This document shows positions 27,215 through 36,643 of a DNA stretch of 64,000 bases, in pieces. The DNA is from Sphingobacterium bovistauri (GTDB taxonomy: Bacteria > Bacteroidota > Bacteroidia > Sphingobacteriales > Sphingobacteriaceae), in assembly GCF_020295405.1 (NCBI RefSeq), contig NZ_JADEYP010000001.1:186001-250000 (forward strand). Reading direction: 5' to 3'. The position numbers and the translations under genes were made by a program. Every line of letters starts with the position of its first letter. Within the stretch, counting starts at the first letter, position 1. Under the pieces are notes generated by a model that ran no database searches, had not been told where the DNA came from, and saw only the letters and a program-made list of their open reading frames with translations.

Positions 27215-28294
27215 TTAAAACTGAATTGAACTACCAACATTCAATCCATTATTTTTTGCAAAAACACCACACATATGAAATAATAAACGGGCGCCGACAT
27301 TCCCATCCCATTCGTCTGATTCTCCTGGAGCTACTTCAACCAAATCCATTCCAATAATTTTCTTTCCTGAATTTGCTAATCTTGATAAGGCGTAAACAGC
27401 TTGTTCGTATGATAAACCTCCAGGTACTGGAGTTCCTGTATTTGGACAATACCATTGGTAAAGTGCATCTATATCAAAACTTACAGCCACATTTTCTGGC
27501 AAATGAGCAATAATCTCATCTACTTGTTGTTGCCAAGTTTTACCTTCGAATTGCGCTTTTTTCAAATCAGAATCGGTATAAACTTTTACCTTACCCGAAG
27601 ATTGAACAACTTCAACTTCTTGCTCACAAAAATCACGAATACCTATTTGTACCAATTTACTTATTTGCGGTAATTGGATTGCATTGTACATAATCGATGC
27701 ATGCGAATAAGTAAACCCTTCATATGCTTGACGTAAATCCATATGCGCATCAAAATGTAAAATACCAAAGTTATCATACGAAGTAGCCAATGCCTGATAG
27801 TAACCAAGTGGTGTAGAGTGATCTCCTCCTAATAAGATGACTTTTTTACCTTTAGCTGTCCATTCCAAAACTCTTTCCTTCAATTCAGCATTCAATTTTG
27901 CAGAAGCAGCATTTATAGAATCTAAATCAGCTTTTAAAGTTAGGTTTTCATTTACATCTTCTCCTGCTTCCAAAGCTTCAATTATAGGTTGTGCTAATGC
28001 CTTATAATTTGCTGAATTCTCAGCCCAATGTGCTGGTGCTTCGTCCATGTAAATCCCTAACTTCCATAGCTCTGGAAATTCTTGATGTAACAAATCAACT
28101 TGGAATGAAGCGTCTAAAATAGCATCTGGCCCTTCTGATGCCCCTGCACCATAACTAACTGTAACCTCCCAAGGAACTGGAACAATTATAATTTCTGATT
28201 CTTCGGCCGTAAAAGGTAATCCATAAACACTAGCATCTGCTAATCCAGGTTGTGAAGGATCAAAGGTTTTTATTTTATCTTCTTTACTAATCAT
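27215..28294 (-). CDS. arginase/agmatinase/formimidoylglutamase-family ureohydrolase
   Basis: A 359-residue dinuclear manganese hydrolase. The metal-ligand motifs are GGDHSTP, HFDAHMDLR and SFDIDA, followed by CPNTGTPVPGG. The N-terminal VPVPWEVTVSYGAGASEGPDA is typical of the formimidoylglutamase-like branch in Bacteroidota. The usual DP after the third motif is replaced (DALYQWYCP). Arginine, agmatine, guanidino acids or formiminoglutamate are candidate substrates; no hut, arg or polyamine gene lies nearby to decide. It is a monocistronic gene with its own terminator, divergent from the DinB gene. Confidence 0.88.
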   Translation of the reverse strand: MISKEDKIKTFDPSQPGLADASVYGLPFTAEESEIIIVPVPWEVTVSYGAGASEGPDAILDASFQVDLLHQEFPELWKLGIYMDEAPAHWAENSANYKALAQPIIEALEAGEDVNENLTLKADLDSINAASAKLNAELKERVLEWTAKGKKVILLGGDHSTPLGYYQALATSYDNFGILHFDAHMDLRQAYEGFTYSHASIMYNAIQLPQISKLVQIGIRDFCEQEVEVVQSSGKVKVYTDSDLKKAQFEGKTWQQQVDEIIAHLPENVAVSFDIDALYQWYCPNTGTPVPGGLSYEQAVYALSRLANSGKKIIGMDLVEVAPGESDEWDGNVGARLLFHMCGVFAKNNGLNVGSSIQF

Positions 28295-28404
28295 GTTATT
28301 TAAATTTCCAGCACAAAGATAAGATTATTGCTTTTATTTCTAATTCTAATTATCAAAGTGCCAAATAGCAAACTAAAAATTATATTTCAAAAAATAAACA
28401 CTAC

Positions 28405-28420
28405 TGACAAACAGTTGTCA
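28405..28420. promoter_or_regulatory. short palindrome upstream of the dinB-like gene
   Basis: TGACAA and TTGTCA flank the four bases ACAG. A -7 element TACTTTTG follows at 28432-28439, 24 bases before the DinB-family ATG. The palindrome would overlap the -33 region, a normal place for a repressor or activator. The nearby WYL regulator is a candidate, without proof. Confidence 0.4.
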
Positions 28421-28462
28421 TATCATCATTATACTTTTGGGTATAACAAAATAACTAAAGCT

Positions 28463-28936
28463 ATGAACAAGACAGCAATTATTTCGAAAGCAGATTTACT
28501 ACAACACTGGTTGGGGCATCGTAATCTAACGCGTAGAACGATTGAAAAATTTCCTGAAGCAGAATTATTTAATTATTCGATAGGCGAAATGCGCACATTT
28601 GCAGAATTAGTAAAAGAAATTCTTTCTATTGCCGTGCCAGGATTGAATGGAATCGTAAACAACCAGATTGACCCCTATAATCACGATTTACCATTACATA
28701 CTAAAGATGCTTTATTGGCACAATGGGATAAAGACACACCCATATTAATTGATTTGTACAACCAAATACCTGAAGAAAGATTTCATGAAGATTTTAATTT
28801 ATTTGGCGAATATAAGTTCCCTATTATTCATAACCTTTTGTACTTTATTGACAATGAAATTCATCATCGCGCACAAGGTTTTGTTTACTTACGTGGTTTA
28901 GGAATCGAACCTCCATTCTTTTGGGATAGAGCGTAA
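28463..28936 (+). CDS. DinB-family protein
   Basis: A 157-residue four-helix-bundle protein. The ATG at 28463 gives MNKTAIISKADLLQHWLGHR, the natural N-terminus; the upstream TTG adds 45 unrelated residues. The DinB fold usually binds a metal through three histidines; candidates are in LQHW, NLLYFIDNEIHHRAQG. Members range from DNA-damage-induced proteins to thiol transferases, and the activity cannot be inferred. Its 3' end overlaps the convergent WYL regulator gene by 52 bases, so the two cannot be separated by a normal terminator. Confidence 0.85.
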   Translation: MNKTAIISKADLLQHWLGHRNLTRRTIEKFPEAELFNYSIGEMRTFAELVKEILSIAVPGLNGIVNNQIDPYNHDLPLHTKDALLAQWDKDTPILIDLYNQIPEERFHEDFNLFGEYKFPIIHNLLYFIDNEIHHRAQGFVYLRGLGIEPPFFWDRA

Positions 28937-29886
28937 TCTTCAAAAGTGCCAATTGCATTTTGTAAAATGTGATGAACACTATCCTTCAAACGCTGTGGTT
29001 CATAAATAATTGCTTCATCAGCAAACATCATAAACCATCTAGCAAAATGCTCTAGTTGGCTGGTGTGGAAAAGCATTTCCACGCCATTATCTTTTTCTTC
29101 TTCCGTCTTAAACCCATAAAATTGTCTTTCCCAGTGCAAATACCTTGACATATCTTTGCTCACCCAAATACGTACAGTTTCTAAAAGTTCCTCTTTTTTA
29201 TTTGAACTCAAATAAGTTTGCAGAGGTAAAAACTCTTGCGTATGTTTCAAATCTATCAAACGAATTTCTTCAATACGATCTAATCTAAACTGACGCACCT
29301 CATGCCTAAGATGACAATACGCCATAAAGTACCAAAATTGCCCTTCTTGAAATACACCTATAACTTCAATATTCCGTTCTTGACTATTACTTTCTACTGA
29401 TTTATATTTCAGATGGATCTGCTTTCTTTTTACCATACTTTCAAAAAGTGTCGCTAAAGCAGCTGGAACATTTTCATTCAAAAAATGTTTTTCTTTATTA
29501 ATCAAAACTTTAGATTCCAAATCTGCGACATTCTCTTTGTCGGTAAAACGAAGAACTCCTTTCATCTTGAGCAAAGCATTCGTAAAATGCTGACCTATTT
29601 CTTTATCCAGATAATGTTCCATCAACTTCTCCGCCACACCAAAACTCAATGCCTCTTGTTCTGTAAAATTAATAGGCTGAATCTTATAGGTATGCATTAA
29701 CGAGTATCCATACCCAGCCTCACCCATAATTGGAACACCAGCATGTTCTAAAGCTTTGATGTCACGATATATTGTACGAAGACTTACTTCATATTTATCA
29801 GCCAAATCTTGTGCTTTGACAAGTGGTTTTGATTGTAAATAGAAATAAATGCCTAAAAGTCTATCAAATCGTTTGGTGATGTCCAT
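28885..29886 (-). CDS. HTH and WYL domain transcriptional regulator (YafY family)
   Basis: A 333-residue regulator. Residues 1-60 contain a DeoR/HTH_11 winged helix (RLLGIYFYLQSKPLVKAQDL, then EVSLRTIYRDIKALEHAGVP), and the WYL ligand-binding domain is around 140-215 (QEGQFWYFMAYCHLRHEVRQ with FRLDRIEEI). WYL proteins respond to nucleic acids or small ligands and often govern stress or repair genes. It shares a 52-base tail-to-tail overlap with the DinB-family gene, and the shared region suggests a link. ATG at 29886; a terminator of rny lies just upstream. Confidence 0.92.
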   Translation of the reverse strand: MDITKRFDRLLGIYFYLQSKPLVKAQDLADKYEVSLRTIYRDIKALEHAGVPIMGEAGYGYSLMHTYKIQPINFTEQEALSFGVAEKLMEHYLDKEIGQHFTNALLKMKGVLRFTDKENVADLESKVLINKEKHFLNENVPAALATLFESMVKRKQIHLKYKSVESNSQERNIEVIGVFQEGQFWYFMAYCHLRHEVRQFRLDRIEEIRLIDLKHTQEFLPLQTYLSSNKKEELLETVRIWVSKDMSRYLHWERQFYGFKTEEEKDNGVEMLFHTSQLEHFARWFMMFADEAIIYEPQRLKDSVHHILQNAIGTFEDYALSQKNGGSIPKPRK

Positions 29887-29903
29887 AGTTTGATTTTAAA
29901 ACA

Positions 29904-29931
29904 AAAGCCCCAACTATAAAGTTAGGGCTTT
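29904..29931 (-). terminator. terminator of rny
   Basis: AAAGCCC and GGGCTTT with inner AACT and AGTT pairing around one mismatch. On the minus strand it is followed by TTGTTTTAAAA. It lies 25 bases past the rny stop. Confidence 0.8.
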
Positions 29932-29956
29932 CGATTATATAATGTAATATTAAAAT

Positions 29957-31516
29957 CTATTTTGCGTATGACACAGAACGCGTCTCACGAATTACCGTAA
30001 CTTTGATCTGACCTGGGTAAGTCATTTCTGTTTGAATACGATTTGAAATATCAGCTGCTAAAATCTCCGCTTGTGCATCCGTTACTTTTTCACTTTCTAC
30101 CACTACACGTAATTCACGTCCAGCTTGGATAGCAAATGTTTTTTCAACTCCTGGGTAAGAAAGTGCTAATTCTTCTAATTCTTTCAAACGTTTAATATAG
30201 CTTTCTACCACTTCACGACGTGCACCTGGACGAGCTCCTGAAATAGCATCACAAGCTTGTACAACTGGTGAAATCATTGATGTCATTTCAATTTCATCGT
30301 GGTGTGCACCAATAGCATTACATACATCTGGATGCTCCTTATATTTTTCGGCCAATTGCATACCCAAGATTGCGTGTGGCAATTCTGGATTATCATCAGG
30401 CACTTTACCTATATCGTGCAATAGACCAGCGCGTTTTGCGTGCTTCACATTCAATCCCAATTCAGCCGCCATAGTTGCTGCAAAATTAGCCACCTCACGC
30501 GAGTGTTGTAATAAGTTTTGACCATATGAAGAACGGTAACGCATACGACCTACCATACGAATCAATTCCGGATGTAAACCGTGGATACCTAAGTCGATAG
30601 CTGTACGTTCACCAATCTCAACAATCTCATCTTCGATTTGTGTACGAGTTTTCGCAACTACTTCTTCGATACGAGCTGGGTGAATACGACCATCTGTAAC
30701 TAATCTGTGTAATGACAAACGTGCAATCTCACGACGTACAGGATCGAAACCAGATAAAATAATCGCTTCTGGTGTATCATCAACGATAATCTCAATTCCT
30801 GTAGCGGCTTCTAAAGCGCGAATATTACGACCTTCACGACCAATAATACGACCTTTGATTTCGTCATTCTCAATATTGAAAATAGAAACTGTATTTTCAA
30901 TAGCTGATTCAGTAGCGGTACGCTGAATAGTTTGAATTACTACTTTTTTAGCTTCTTTAGATGCTGTCAATTTAGCTTCATCAACGATATCTTTGATCTG
31001 AATCATAGCTTGTGAACGAGCTTCCTCACGTAATGAAGTAACTAATTGTTCCTTTGCCTCATCAGCAGTCAAACCAGCAATTGTTTCTAACTGACTGATA
31101 TGTTGATTTTTTAACTGTTCTACTTCTTCACTTTTCTTCTCGTTGACCTCAATTAATTGATCAAATTTGGCACTTTTCTTATCTAAGTCCTGTTTTTCAC
31201 GGTTTAGATTTTCAAGTTTTTGATTTAAAGACTGCTCTTTTTGTTTAATTGAGTTTTCCTTTTGAGTGATCGTGTTATTACGTTGATTAACCTCTTTTTC
31301 GTGTTCAGATTTTAATTGTAAAAACTTTTCTTTCGCTTCTAGTTGACGTTGTTTCTTCGTATGTTCCGCTTGCTTTTCAGCTTCTTTTATGATATTATCA
31401 GCTTTTTCTTTGGCTTCGTTCTCTTGTTTCTTAAGCAACATTTGAAGTAAATATCGCCCAATAACAATACCAATTAAAAGAGATATTATAATTGAAATTG
31501 TAATTGATAAATCCAT
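29957..31516 (-). CDS. rny: ribonuclease Y
   Basis: A 519-residue membrane-anchored endoribonuclease that starts mRNA decay. An N-terminal transmembrane helix ([20 protein letters not shown]) is followed by a long Glu/Lys/Gln coiled coil to about residue 190, a KH domain ([19 protein letters not shown]) and an HD phosphohydrolase domain with [11 protein letters not shown] and GAHHDEIE. The length is normal. It follows zapA and a 6S-like RNA in the same orientation and has its own terminator. The cluster pheT-coiled coil-zapA-RNA-rny is a stable arrangement in this lineage. Confidence 0.96.
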   Translation of the reverse strand: MDLSITISIIISLLIGIVIGRYLLQMLLKKQENEAKEKADNIIKEAEKQAEHTKKQRQLEAKEKFLQLKSEHEKEVNQRNNTITQKENSIKQKEQSLNQKLENLNREKQDLDKKSAKFDQLIEVNEKKSEEVEQLKNQHISQLETIAGLTADEAKEQLVTSLREEARSQAMIQIKDIVDEAKLTASKEAKKVVIQTIQRTATESAIENTVSIFNIENDEIKGRIIGREGRNIRALEAATGIEIIVDDTPEAIILSGFDPVRREIARLSLHRLVTDGRIHPARIEEVVAKTRTQIEDEIVEIGERTAIDLGIHGLHPELIRMVGRMRYRSSYGQNLLQHSREVANFAATMAAELGLNVKHAKRAGLLHDIGKVPDDNPELPHAILGMQLAEKYKEHPDVCNAIGAHHDEIEMTSMISPVVQACDAISGARPGARREVVESYIKRLKELEELALSYPGVEKTFAIQAGRELRVVVESEKVTDAQAEILAADISNRIQTEMTYPGQIKVTVIRETRSVSYAK

Positions 31517-31555
31517 ATTGTTAATTGTATATATTAGTTTTCATATTTTTTTACA

Positions 31556-31735
31556 CAAAAAAAAACCGCAATTAAATTAACAGGTCCCAAGTATTATTAA
31601 ACTTCGATTACACATGATTTGAGCTTTTGATCATGACCTAGATGGCGTATAGCAAAATGGCCTATATCTTTTAATTGCTCGTGATATTGAAGCGTTAAGT
31701 TTAAAATAGTGACAACCCGAATTTAATTGCGGTAA
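31556..31735 (-). ncRNA. ssrS: 6S-like RNA between zapA and rny
   Basis: About 180 nucleotides on the minus strand. The ends form a perfect 14-bp closing stem (ACCGCAATTAAATT at 31565-31578 with AATTTAATTGCGGT at 31720-31733), followed on the minus strand by nine Ts, an intrinsic terminator. Within it, a second helix UUAAACUU/AAGUUUAA (31697-31704 with 31597-31604) and GAGC/GCUC (31621-31624 with 31677-31680) produce a long rod with internal bubbles, the fold of 6S RNA, which mimics an open promoter to sequester RNA polymerase. In E. coli ssrS also lies next to zapA. The exact 5' end is uncertain. Confidence 0.75.
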
Positions 31736-31768
31736 ACTCGTCGTTATATAGCTCTTAAAGAACGATAT

Positions 31769-32059
31769 TTATTTCTTAAAGAAATCTGTTAAAATACCAT
31801 CCAACTCGTGAATCGACTGTTCTAGACCTACATCCTGTTGTTGAACCTGTCTTTCGGCCTTTATCATCCCTGTTGCATATTGTAATACACACATAGACAA
31901 TAAATCCTGTTTATCACGAACTGCATAATTATCTTGCAATTCCTTTATCTTTTCATTTATTAATTTCGCAGCGTGTCTAATCACTTCCTCTTCCTCTGCC
32001 GTTACCCTCAATGGGTACACGCGATCTGCGATATTTATTTTTATGGAAATCTCTCCCAT
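31769..32059 (-). CDS. zapA: cell division protein ZapA
   Basis: A 96-residue FtsZ-ring stabiliser. It shows the family's N-terminal beta region (ISIKINIADRVYPLRVTAEE), then VIRHAAKLINEKI and the C-terminal coiled coil. It binds FtsZ and promotes bundling at midcell. ATG at 32059, 52 bases after the coiled-coil gene in the same direction. A 6S-like RNA begins about 35 bases past its stop codon. The assignment rests on sequence pattern and on the conserved neighbourhood. Confidence 0.93.
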   Translation of the reverse strand: MGEISIKINIADRVYPLRVTAEEEEVIRHAAKLINEKIKELQDNYAVRDKQDLLSMCVLQYATGMIKAERQVQQQDVGLEQSIHELDGILTDFFKK

Positions 32060-32111
32060 GGTTACCGAGCTTAATAACGTAATAAACTTATTTACTTATA
32101 TTTTCACTTAT

Positions 32112-32420
32112 CTACTTCAATAAGTTTATACATCTATCTATTTCTCGCACAAAATCGTTAATTTTTTGTTTTGTGTCAAGTATTTTTTCATTTATCGCAC
32201 CCTTATCGATATCCGCTTCATCAAGTGCTCTTGCTACAGCCATTGCTTTGGTCTGTTCTTCCAGTTGTTTAATCTTTTCTGTACCTGTTTCAAAAGCTAC
32301 TTGTACAGATTGCAATTCCAACTTTAGCAAATCATTTTCCTCTTGTAGAGCTTCACACATTTGAACTAAATTTTTCGTTTTCTCAACGATAATATTCATT
32401 TGTGATGATAATAATGCCAT
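32112..32420 (-). CDS. small coiled-coil protein between pheT and zapA
   Basis: A 102-residue cytoplasmic protein that is almost wholly a coiled coil: heptad-like repeats run from about residue 8 to 68 (TKNLVQMCEALQEENDLLKL, EKIKQLEEQTKAMA) and again at 80-102. No enzyme motif is present. Its size and composition resemble ZapB-like division proteins, and it lies immediately before zapA, so a cell-division role is plausible. This is inference from context. An alternative ATG at 32399 would remove seven residues. It follows pheT after 34 bases. Confidence 0.8.
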   Translation of the reverse strand: MALLSSQMNIIVEKTKNLVQMCEALQEENDLLKLELQSVQVAFETGTEKIKQLEEQTKAMAVARALDEADIDKGAINEKILDTKQKINDFVREIDRCINLLK

Positions 32421-32454
32421 ACGATTCTCGCAATTAAAATTATTGTACTCGAAA

Positions 32455-34845
32455 CTATCGCACTACTGCGCCAGTCTCTTTCTCAAAGTTAATAATTAAT
32501 TTTTGAATAATACTATCAATTTGTTTATCATTTAGCGTTTTTTCTTCATCCTGAATCGTAAAACTCAGAGCATAAGACTTTTTGCCTTCCGGTAATTTAT
32601 CACCTTTATATACATCAAAAATATTAACTTCTTTCAATAGCTTTCTATCTGTTTTTAATGCGACAGATTTTAACTTATCGAAGCTAATTTCTTCATCTAC
32701 TAACAATGCCAAATCTCTACGCACTGCTGGGAATTTTGAAACTTCTTTATATTTAATTGTATTCTTGCGAATAGTTTTAATTACCAGATCCCAATCAAAA
32801 TCAGCAAAGTAAACTTGACCATCAACATCTACTTTTTTTAATGCATCATGATGAACTGCACCTAATGAAACTAATACTTTTTGACCCTTCATGTAATCCA
32901 AACCATAAGACAGATTAGCATTCGCCGTTTCTACAATTTGCAAACCTTCTATTTTCAAACGTCTAACAATAGTATCTACTGCCGACTTCAAATTATAGAA
33001 ATTCACATTTTTAGAGGAGATATTCCACTGTTCACTTCCCTGTTTGCCAGCGATTGCTAAAGCAAAACGTTGCTTCTCGTCATATCCGTCTTCTTTTAAA
33101 TGGTAAGTTTTACCATATTCAAATATCTTTAAGTCCCCTTGTTTACGCTTTTGATTGTACTCTACAGCTGTCAATGCTGAAAAAAGCATATTCTGACGCA
33201 TCGTATCTAGGTCGGAACTTAATGGATTAAACAATTTCACAGCGGTAGCTTCATCATCAGCATACGATGATTTTGTCAATGAATTGGAAAGAATTTCTCT
33301 AAAACCATTTGCTACTAAAAGATCAGCCACTTGATTTAATACTGTTTCTTTATCCGGTTTCTCTTGTGTATTAAGCGAAGCTAAAATTTGGGACTTCAAT
33401 TCAATATTGTTATACCCATAGATACGTAAAACCTCCTCTATCACATCTACCTCACGAGTTACATCTACTTTATATGCTGGAACCTCAACAGCTAAAATGC
33501 CTTCCTTCTCAGAAGTAATAACAATACCTAAAGCCAAAATAATATCTTTTATTACTTCTGTAGGAATATCCTTACCTATTAAACGTTGGACATTACGGTA
33601 GCTAACCTCAAATTTAAAAGGTTCAACTGGAGCAGGATAAACATCTACTAAAGAAGATGATATAGCACCACCAGCAACTTCCTGAATTAATAAAGCCGCA
33701 CGTTTAAGTGCAAAAACTGTAATATTTGGATCTGTTCCTCTTTCGAAGCGGAATGAAGAATCTGTTTTTAAATTATGGCGTTTTGATGTTTTACGAACTG
33801 AAACAGAATTGAAATACGCTGATTCTAAGAAAATATCTGTTGTAGATTCTGTGACTCCTGAAAACTCACCACCGAATACACCAGCAATACACATCGGCTT
33901 TTCAGCATCTGCAATGACTAAATCTTCTGCAGATAATTTCCGATCCACGCCATCCAAAGTTTTGAAAGGTTCACCTTCTGTAGCCTTGCGCACAACGATT
34001 TTGTTTCCAGAAATTTTAGCTGCATCAAAAGCATGTAAAGGCTGACCTAAATCATGTAATATATAATTGGTAATATCTACGATATTATTTATCGAACGAA
34101 TACCGATAGTATTTAATTTTTCTTTCAGCCAATCAGGCGATTCGGCAACTTTTACCCCAGAAATATTCACACCTGAATATCTTGGAGCATCTTCACTTTC
34201 TACCACGACAGTTGTACCTTGTACAGGGCCTTCAACGAAAGCCTCTACATTTGGCAATGTGTAACTCGTTCTGAAATACGCAGCTAAATCACGCGCCACA
34301 CCTAAATGTGATGCTGCATCAGCACGATTTGGCGTCAAACCAATTTCAAAACGAAAATCATCTTTAATGTCGTAAAAATCCTTAACTAACGTGCCTACTT
34401 GAACATCTGCCGGTAATTCAACGATTCCGGCATGTGAAGTACCTAAACCAATTTCATCTTCACCACACAACATACCTTCTGAAACTTCACCGCGAATTTT
34501 AGATTTTGTGATTTTGAATGGCTCACCAGACAGTGGATGACAGGTAGTTCCTACAGTAGCGACAATTACTTTAAGTCCAGCACGGCAATTAGGTGCACCA
34601 CACACAATATCCAAAGGCGTATCGGTGCCGACATTCACCTTCGTAATACGAAGCTTGTCTGCATTTGGATGTTGCTCTGCACTCAACACTTCCCCCACTA
34701 CCAAGCCTTCAAGACCACCAGGGATTGATTCCACTTTTTCAACCGCCTCTACTTCTAAACCAATATCAGTCAGAATCAACGAAAGCTCATCGGGTGATTT
34801 ATCTATATTTAAGTAATTCTTAAGCCAATTGTAAGAAATATTCAT
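32455..34845 (-). CDS. pheT: phenylalanine--tRNA ligase beta subunit
   Basis: A 796-residue subunit of the heterotetrameric synthetase that charges tRNA-Phe. Visible domains: N-terminal B1 and EMAP-type tRNA-binding domain (GLVVGEVLSAEQHPNADKLR, DIVCGAPNCRAG), B3/B4 editing domain, B5, the catalytic-like core, and a C-terminal ferredoxin-fold anticodon-binding domain (KFPAVRRDLALLVDEEISFD). The length is standard. pheS is not adjacent. A minus-strand -7 motif TATCTTTG lies at 34867-34874, about 22 bases before the ATG. No leader peptide is seen. Confidence 0.97.
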   Translation of the reverse strand: MNISYNWLKNYLNIDKSPDELSLILTDIGLEVEAVEKVESIPGGLEGLVVGEVLSAEQHPNADKLRITKVNVGTDTPLDIVCGAPNCRAGLKVIVATVGTTCHPLSGEPFKITKSKIRGEVSEGMLCGEDEIGLGTSHAGIVELPADVQVGTLVKDFYDIKDDFRFEIGLTPNRADAASHLGVARDLAAYFRTSYTLPNVEAFVEGPVQGTTVVVESEDAPRYSGVNISGVKVAESPDWLKEKLNTIGIRSINNIVDITNYILHDLGQPLHAFDAAKISGNKIVVRKATEGEPFKTLDGVDRKLSAEDLVIADAEKPMCIAGVFGGEFSGVTESTTDIFLESAYFNSVSVRKTSKRHNLKTDSSFRFERGTDPNITVFALKRAALLIQEVAGGAISSSLVDVYPAPVEPFKFEVSYRNVQRLIGKDIPTEVIKDIILALGIVITSEKEGILAVEVPAYKVDVTREVDVIEEVLRIYGYNNIELKSQILASLNTQEKPDKETVLNQVADLLVANGFREILSNSLTKSSYADDEATAVKLFNPLSSDLDTMRQNMLFSALTAVEYNQKRKQGDLKIFEYGKTYHLKEDGYDEKQRFALAIAGKQGSEQWNISSKNVNFYNLKSAVDTIVRRLKIEGLQIVETANANLSYGLDYMKGQKVLVSLGAVHHDALKKVDVDGQVYFADFDWDLVIKTIRKNTIKYKEVSKFPAVRRDLALLVDEEISFDKLKSVALKTDRKLLKEVNIFDVYKGDKLPEGKKSYALSFTIQDEEKTLNDKQIDSIIQKLIINFEKETGAVVR

Positions 34846-35184
34846 CTTTGTATTTTTTTTGAGTTACAAAGATAAAATTTTGTGACGAATAGCAGCTTTA
34901 TAATTGTGGATTATTTTAAAGCTAATCAAACAAAATCCAATATAGAATTCCATTAATTGTAAACAGTTAGCAAAAAGGTAGGGAAAAGCTAAATGGGTAA
35001 ATGTCACATTCTTTACAGATGAACCTCCTGATAAAATTGGACAATTTAAAATTTTCTAATAAAATAAAGAGAATATTTATGTGATTTTTCACCAAAACCT
35101 TTCTTTATTATTGTAAAAAGGTAGATTTTTTAAGCCCATAATTTTATTTGGGATATTACTGAATTTCAAACTTAAAAAAACCAA
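34846..35184. other. 339-base intergenic gap
   Basis: It holds the -7 motif of pheT (TATCTTTG on the minus strand, 34867-34874) and, at 35020-35043, a segment reading GAACCTCCTGATAAAATTGGACA that resembles the terminal repeat of an IS3-type element. No transposase frame or partner repeat is visible. A weak CCCA/TGGG hairpin near 35140-35157 might end the transcript of the 35.2 kb gene. Nothing else was seen. Confidence 0.4.
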
Positions 35185-36555
35185 TTAATAGTAGGTATAA
35201 GAATAATTAATTACATAATTCTTATGAGAAAAAAGATCAAATACAATTTTATCAATTAATCCATTGTTTAACATATAACATGTACCTAACAAAAAGTACC
35301 TATCACCGAATTTCGCAACGAAAACACAATATTTATTATTATTAATTTTCTCTATTCTAATACGTACTGGAGAAATAGAATTGTCATCTTCATAAATAGT
35401 ATGAATGAGAGGAAAAGAGTTCAAATGATTACTAGTTTTACTTATGACAGATTTATTAGCAAACGAATCATTCATAATCTTTTTTGTACTAAATATATTT
35501 TTATAAGAATCGTTCATATTTTTCCATATCAAATAAGTATCAATAAATATATTCCCATCTTGTATCCAATAAATCTCAGCTTTTTCATAATTACTACTAT
35601 CCATATGAACCATCATATAATTATCATTATAAAAAACTGATTTCTCTCCATTAGACCTCATTATAACACTACTTAATACACCTCCTTTATAACTTAGAAT
35701 ATCACCCTGAGTTTTATTTAGAATATCACCTTCCTTCATAACAGATCTTGGAATACCTCCATAATCAAGCTCTACAATCCGCATAGGCTCATTAGGATCC
35801 TCGTCCATGGAGATTAATTCTTCATATTTAGTATCAGTAACCAAAGAAAAATTGGAAGTTATGGACTTAACATTTTTTAGACTTTTATTATTTACTATAT
35901 ATTCGTAAAAGAAAATGTATTCATCAAATAATTGAAAATCCCATATATATTTATTTAAATAACTTTCCAATAAACCCTTAGAGTTATCAGTGAAATTATT
36001 TGCTTTTTTAATTTCTTCAATTTTTTTCAAATTATCTACAGTATTGGTTACATATGAAGAAACTTTATTCAATTTCAACTTTTCACTTATAAACTCAGTG
36101 GTTCTTATTAAATCATATTTTACAAATACATCATTATTTTTTAGACCATCCCAAAATATGATAGCCTTTTCATATTCATTTGTTTTATCAAAATCAATTG
36201 TAAAACCATTATCAAAAACCAAACAGGAGATTTCAGATATTTTAATAACATTTAAGTCATCAAAAGAAAAATTATTTTCCAATTCTAAAGACTCTCTATC
36301 TAAATCAGATGTTTGTTGATCATAATCAATTGATTGATCACTGACATCAATAAGTACAGCATATTTTTGTCCCGCTTCGATTCGAATGGTATCCTTATAG
36401 GAATCATCATCAATATACGCTAATGTATCAAAGTCAGAAAGAATTACAGAAGCGCTATCAATAAGTTTCTCATCTTGTTTATTAGATTTTTTATTTTGTC
36501 CAAAAACATGCAGACTGCATAAAACAAAAATGGCTAAGAATATTTGCTTTTTCAT
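35185..36555 (-). CDS. exported hypothetical protein following the Tle1 effector gene
   Basis: A 456-residue secreted protein with a clear Sec signal (MKKQIFLAIFVLCSLHVFGQ). The remainder is acidic, rich in Asn, Asp and Ile, with two similar halves: residues about 60-160 and 265-365 each have a beta-rich pattern with a WxxGLKN/WIQDGN-like turn. There is no lipobox, so it is periplasmic or extracellular. It lies 88 bases after the Tle1 gene on the same strand, and could be a second immunity or accessory factor; this rests only on position. The codons are visibly richer in A+T than neighbouring housekeeping genes. Confidence 0.7.
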   Translation of the reverse strand: MKKQIFLAIFVLCSLHVFGQNKKSNKQDEKLIDSASVILSDFDTLAYIDDDSYKDTIRIEAGQKYAVLIDVSDQSIDYDQQTSDLDRESLELENNFSFDDLNVIKISEISCLVFDNGFTIDFDKTNEYEKAIIFWDGLKNNDVFVKYDLIRTTEFISEKLKLNKVSSYVTNTVDNLKKIEEIKKANNFTDNSKGLLESYLNKYIWDFQLFDEYIFFYEYIVNNKSLKNVKSITSNFSLVTDTKYEELISMDEDPNEPMRIVELDYGGIPRSVMKEGDILNKTQGDILSYKGGVLSSVIMRSNGEKSVFYNDNYMMVHMDSSNYEKAEIYWIQDGNIFIDTYLIWKNMNDSYKNIFSTKKIMNDSFANKSVISKTSNHLNSFPLIHTIYEDDNSISPVRIRIEKINNNKYCVFVAKFGDRYFLLGTCYMLNNGLIDKIVFDLFSHKNYVINYSYTYY

Positions 36556-36643
36556 GTTTATATTTATAATATAAAAGTTGAGACGTTATAAGATTATAGT
36601 AAAACATAAATTCCTATGTCTCGCTATATTATGTGTTAAAAAA

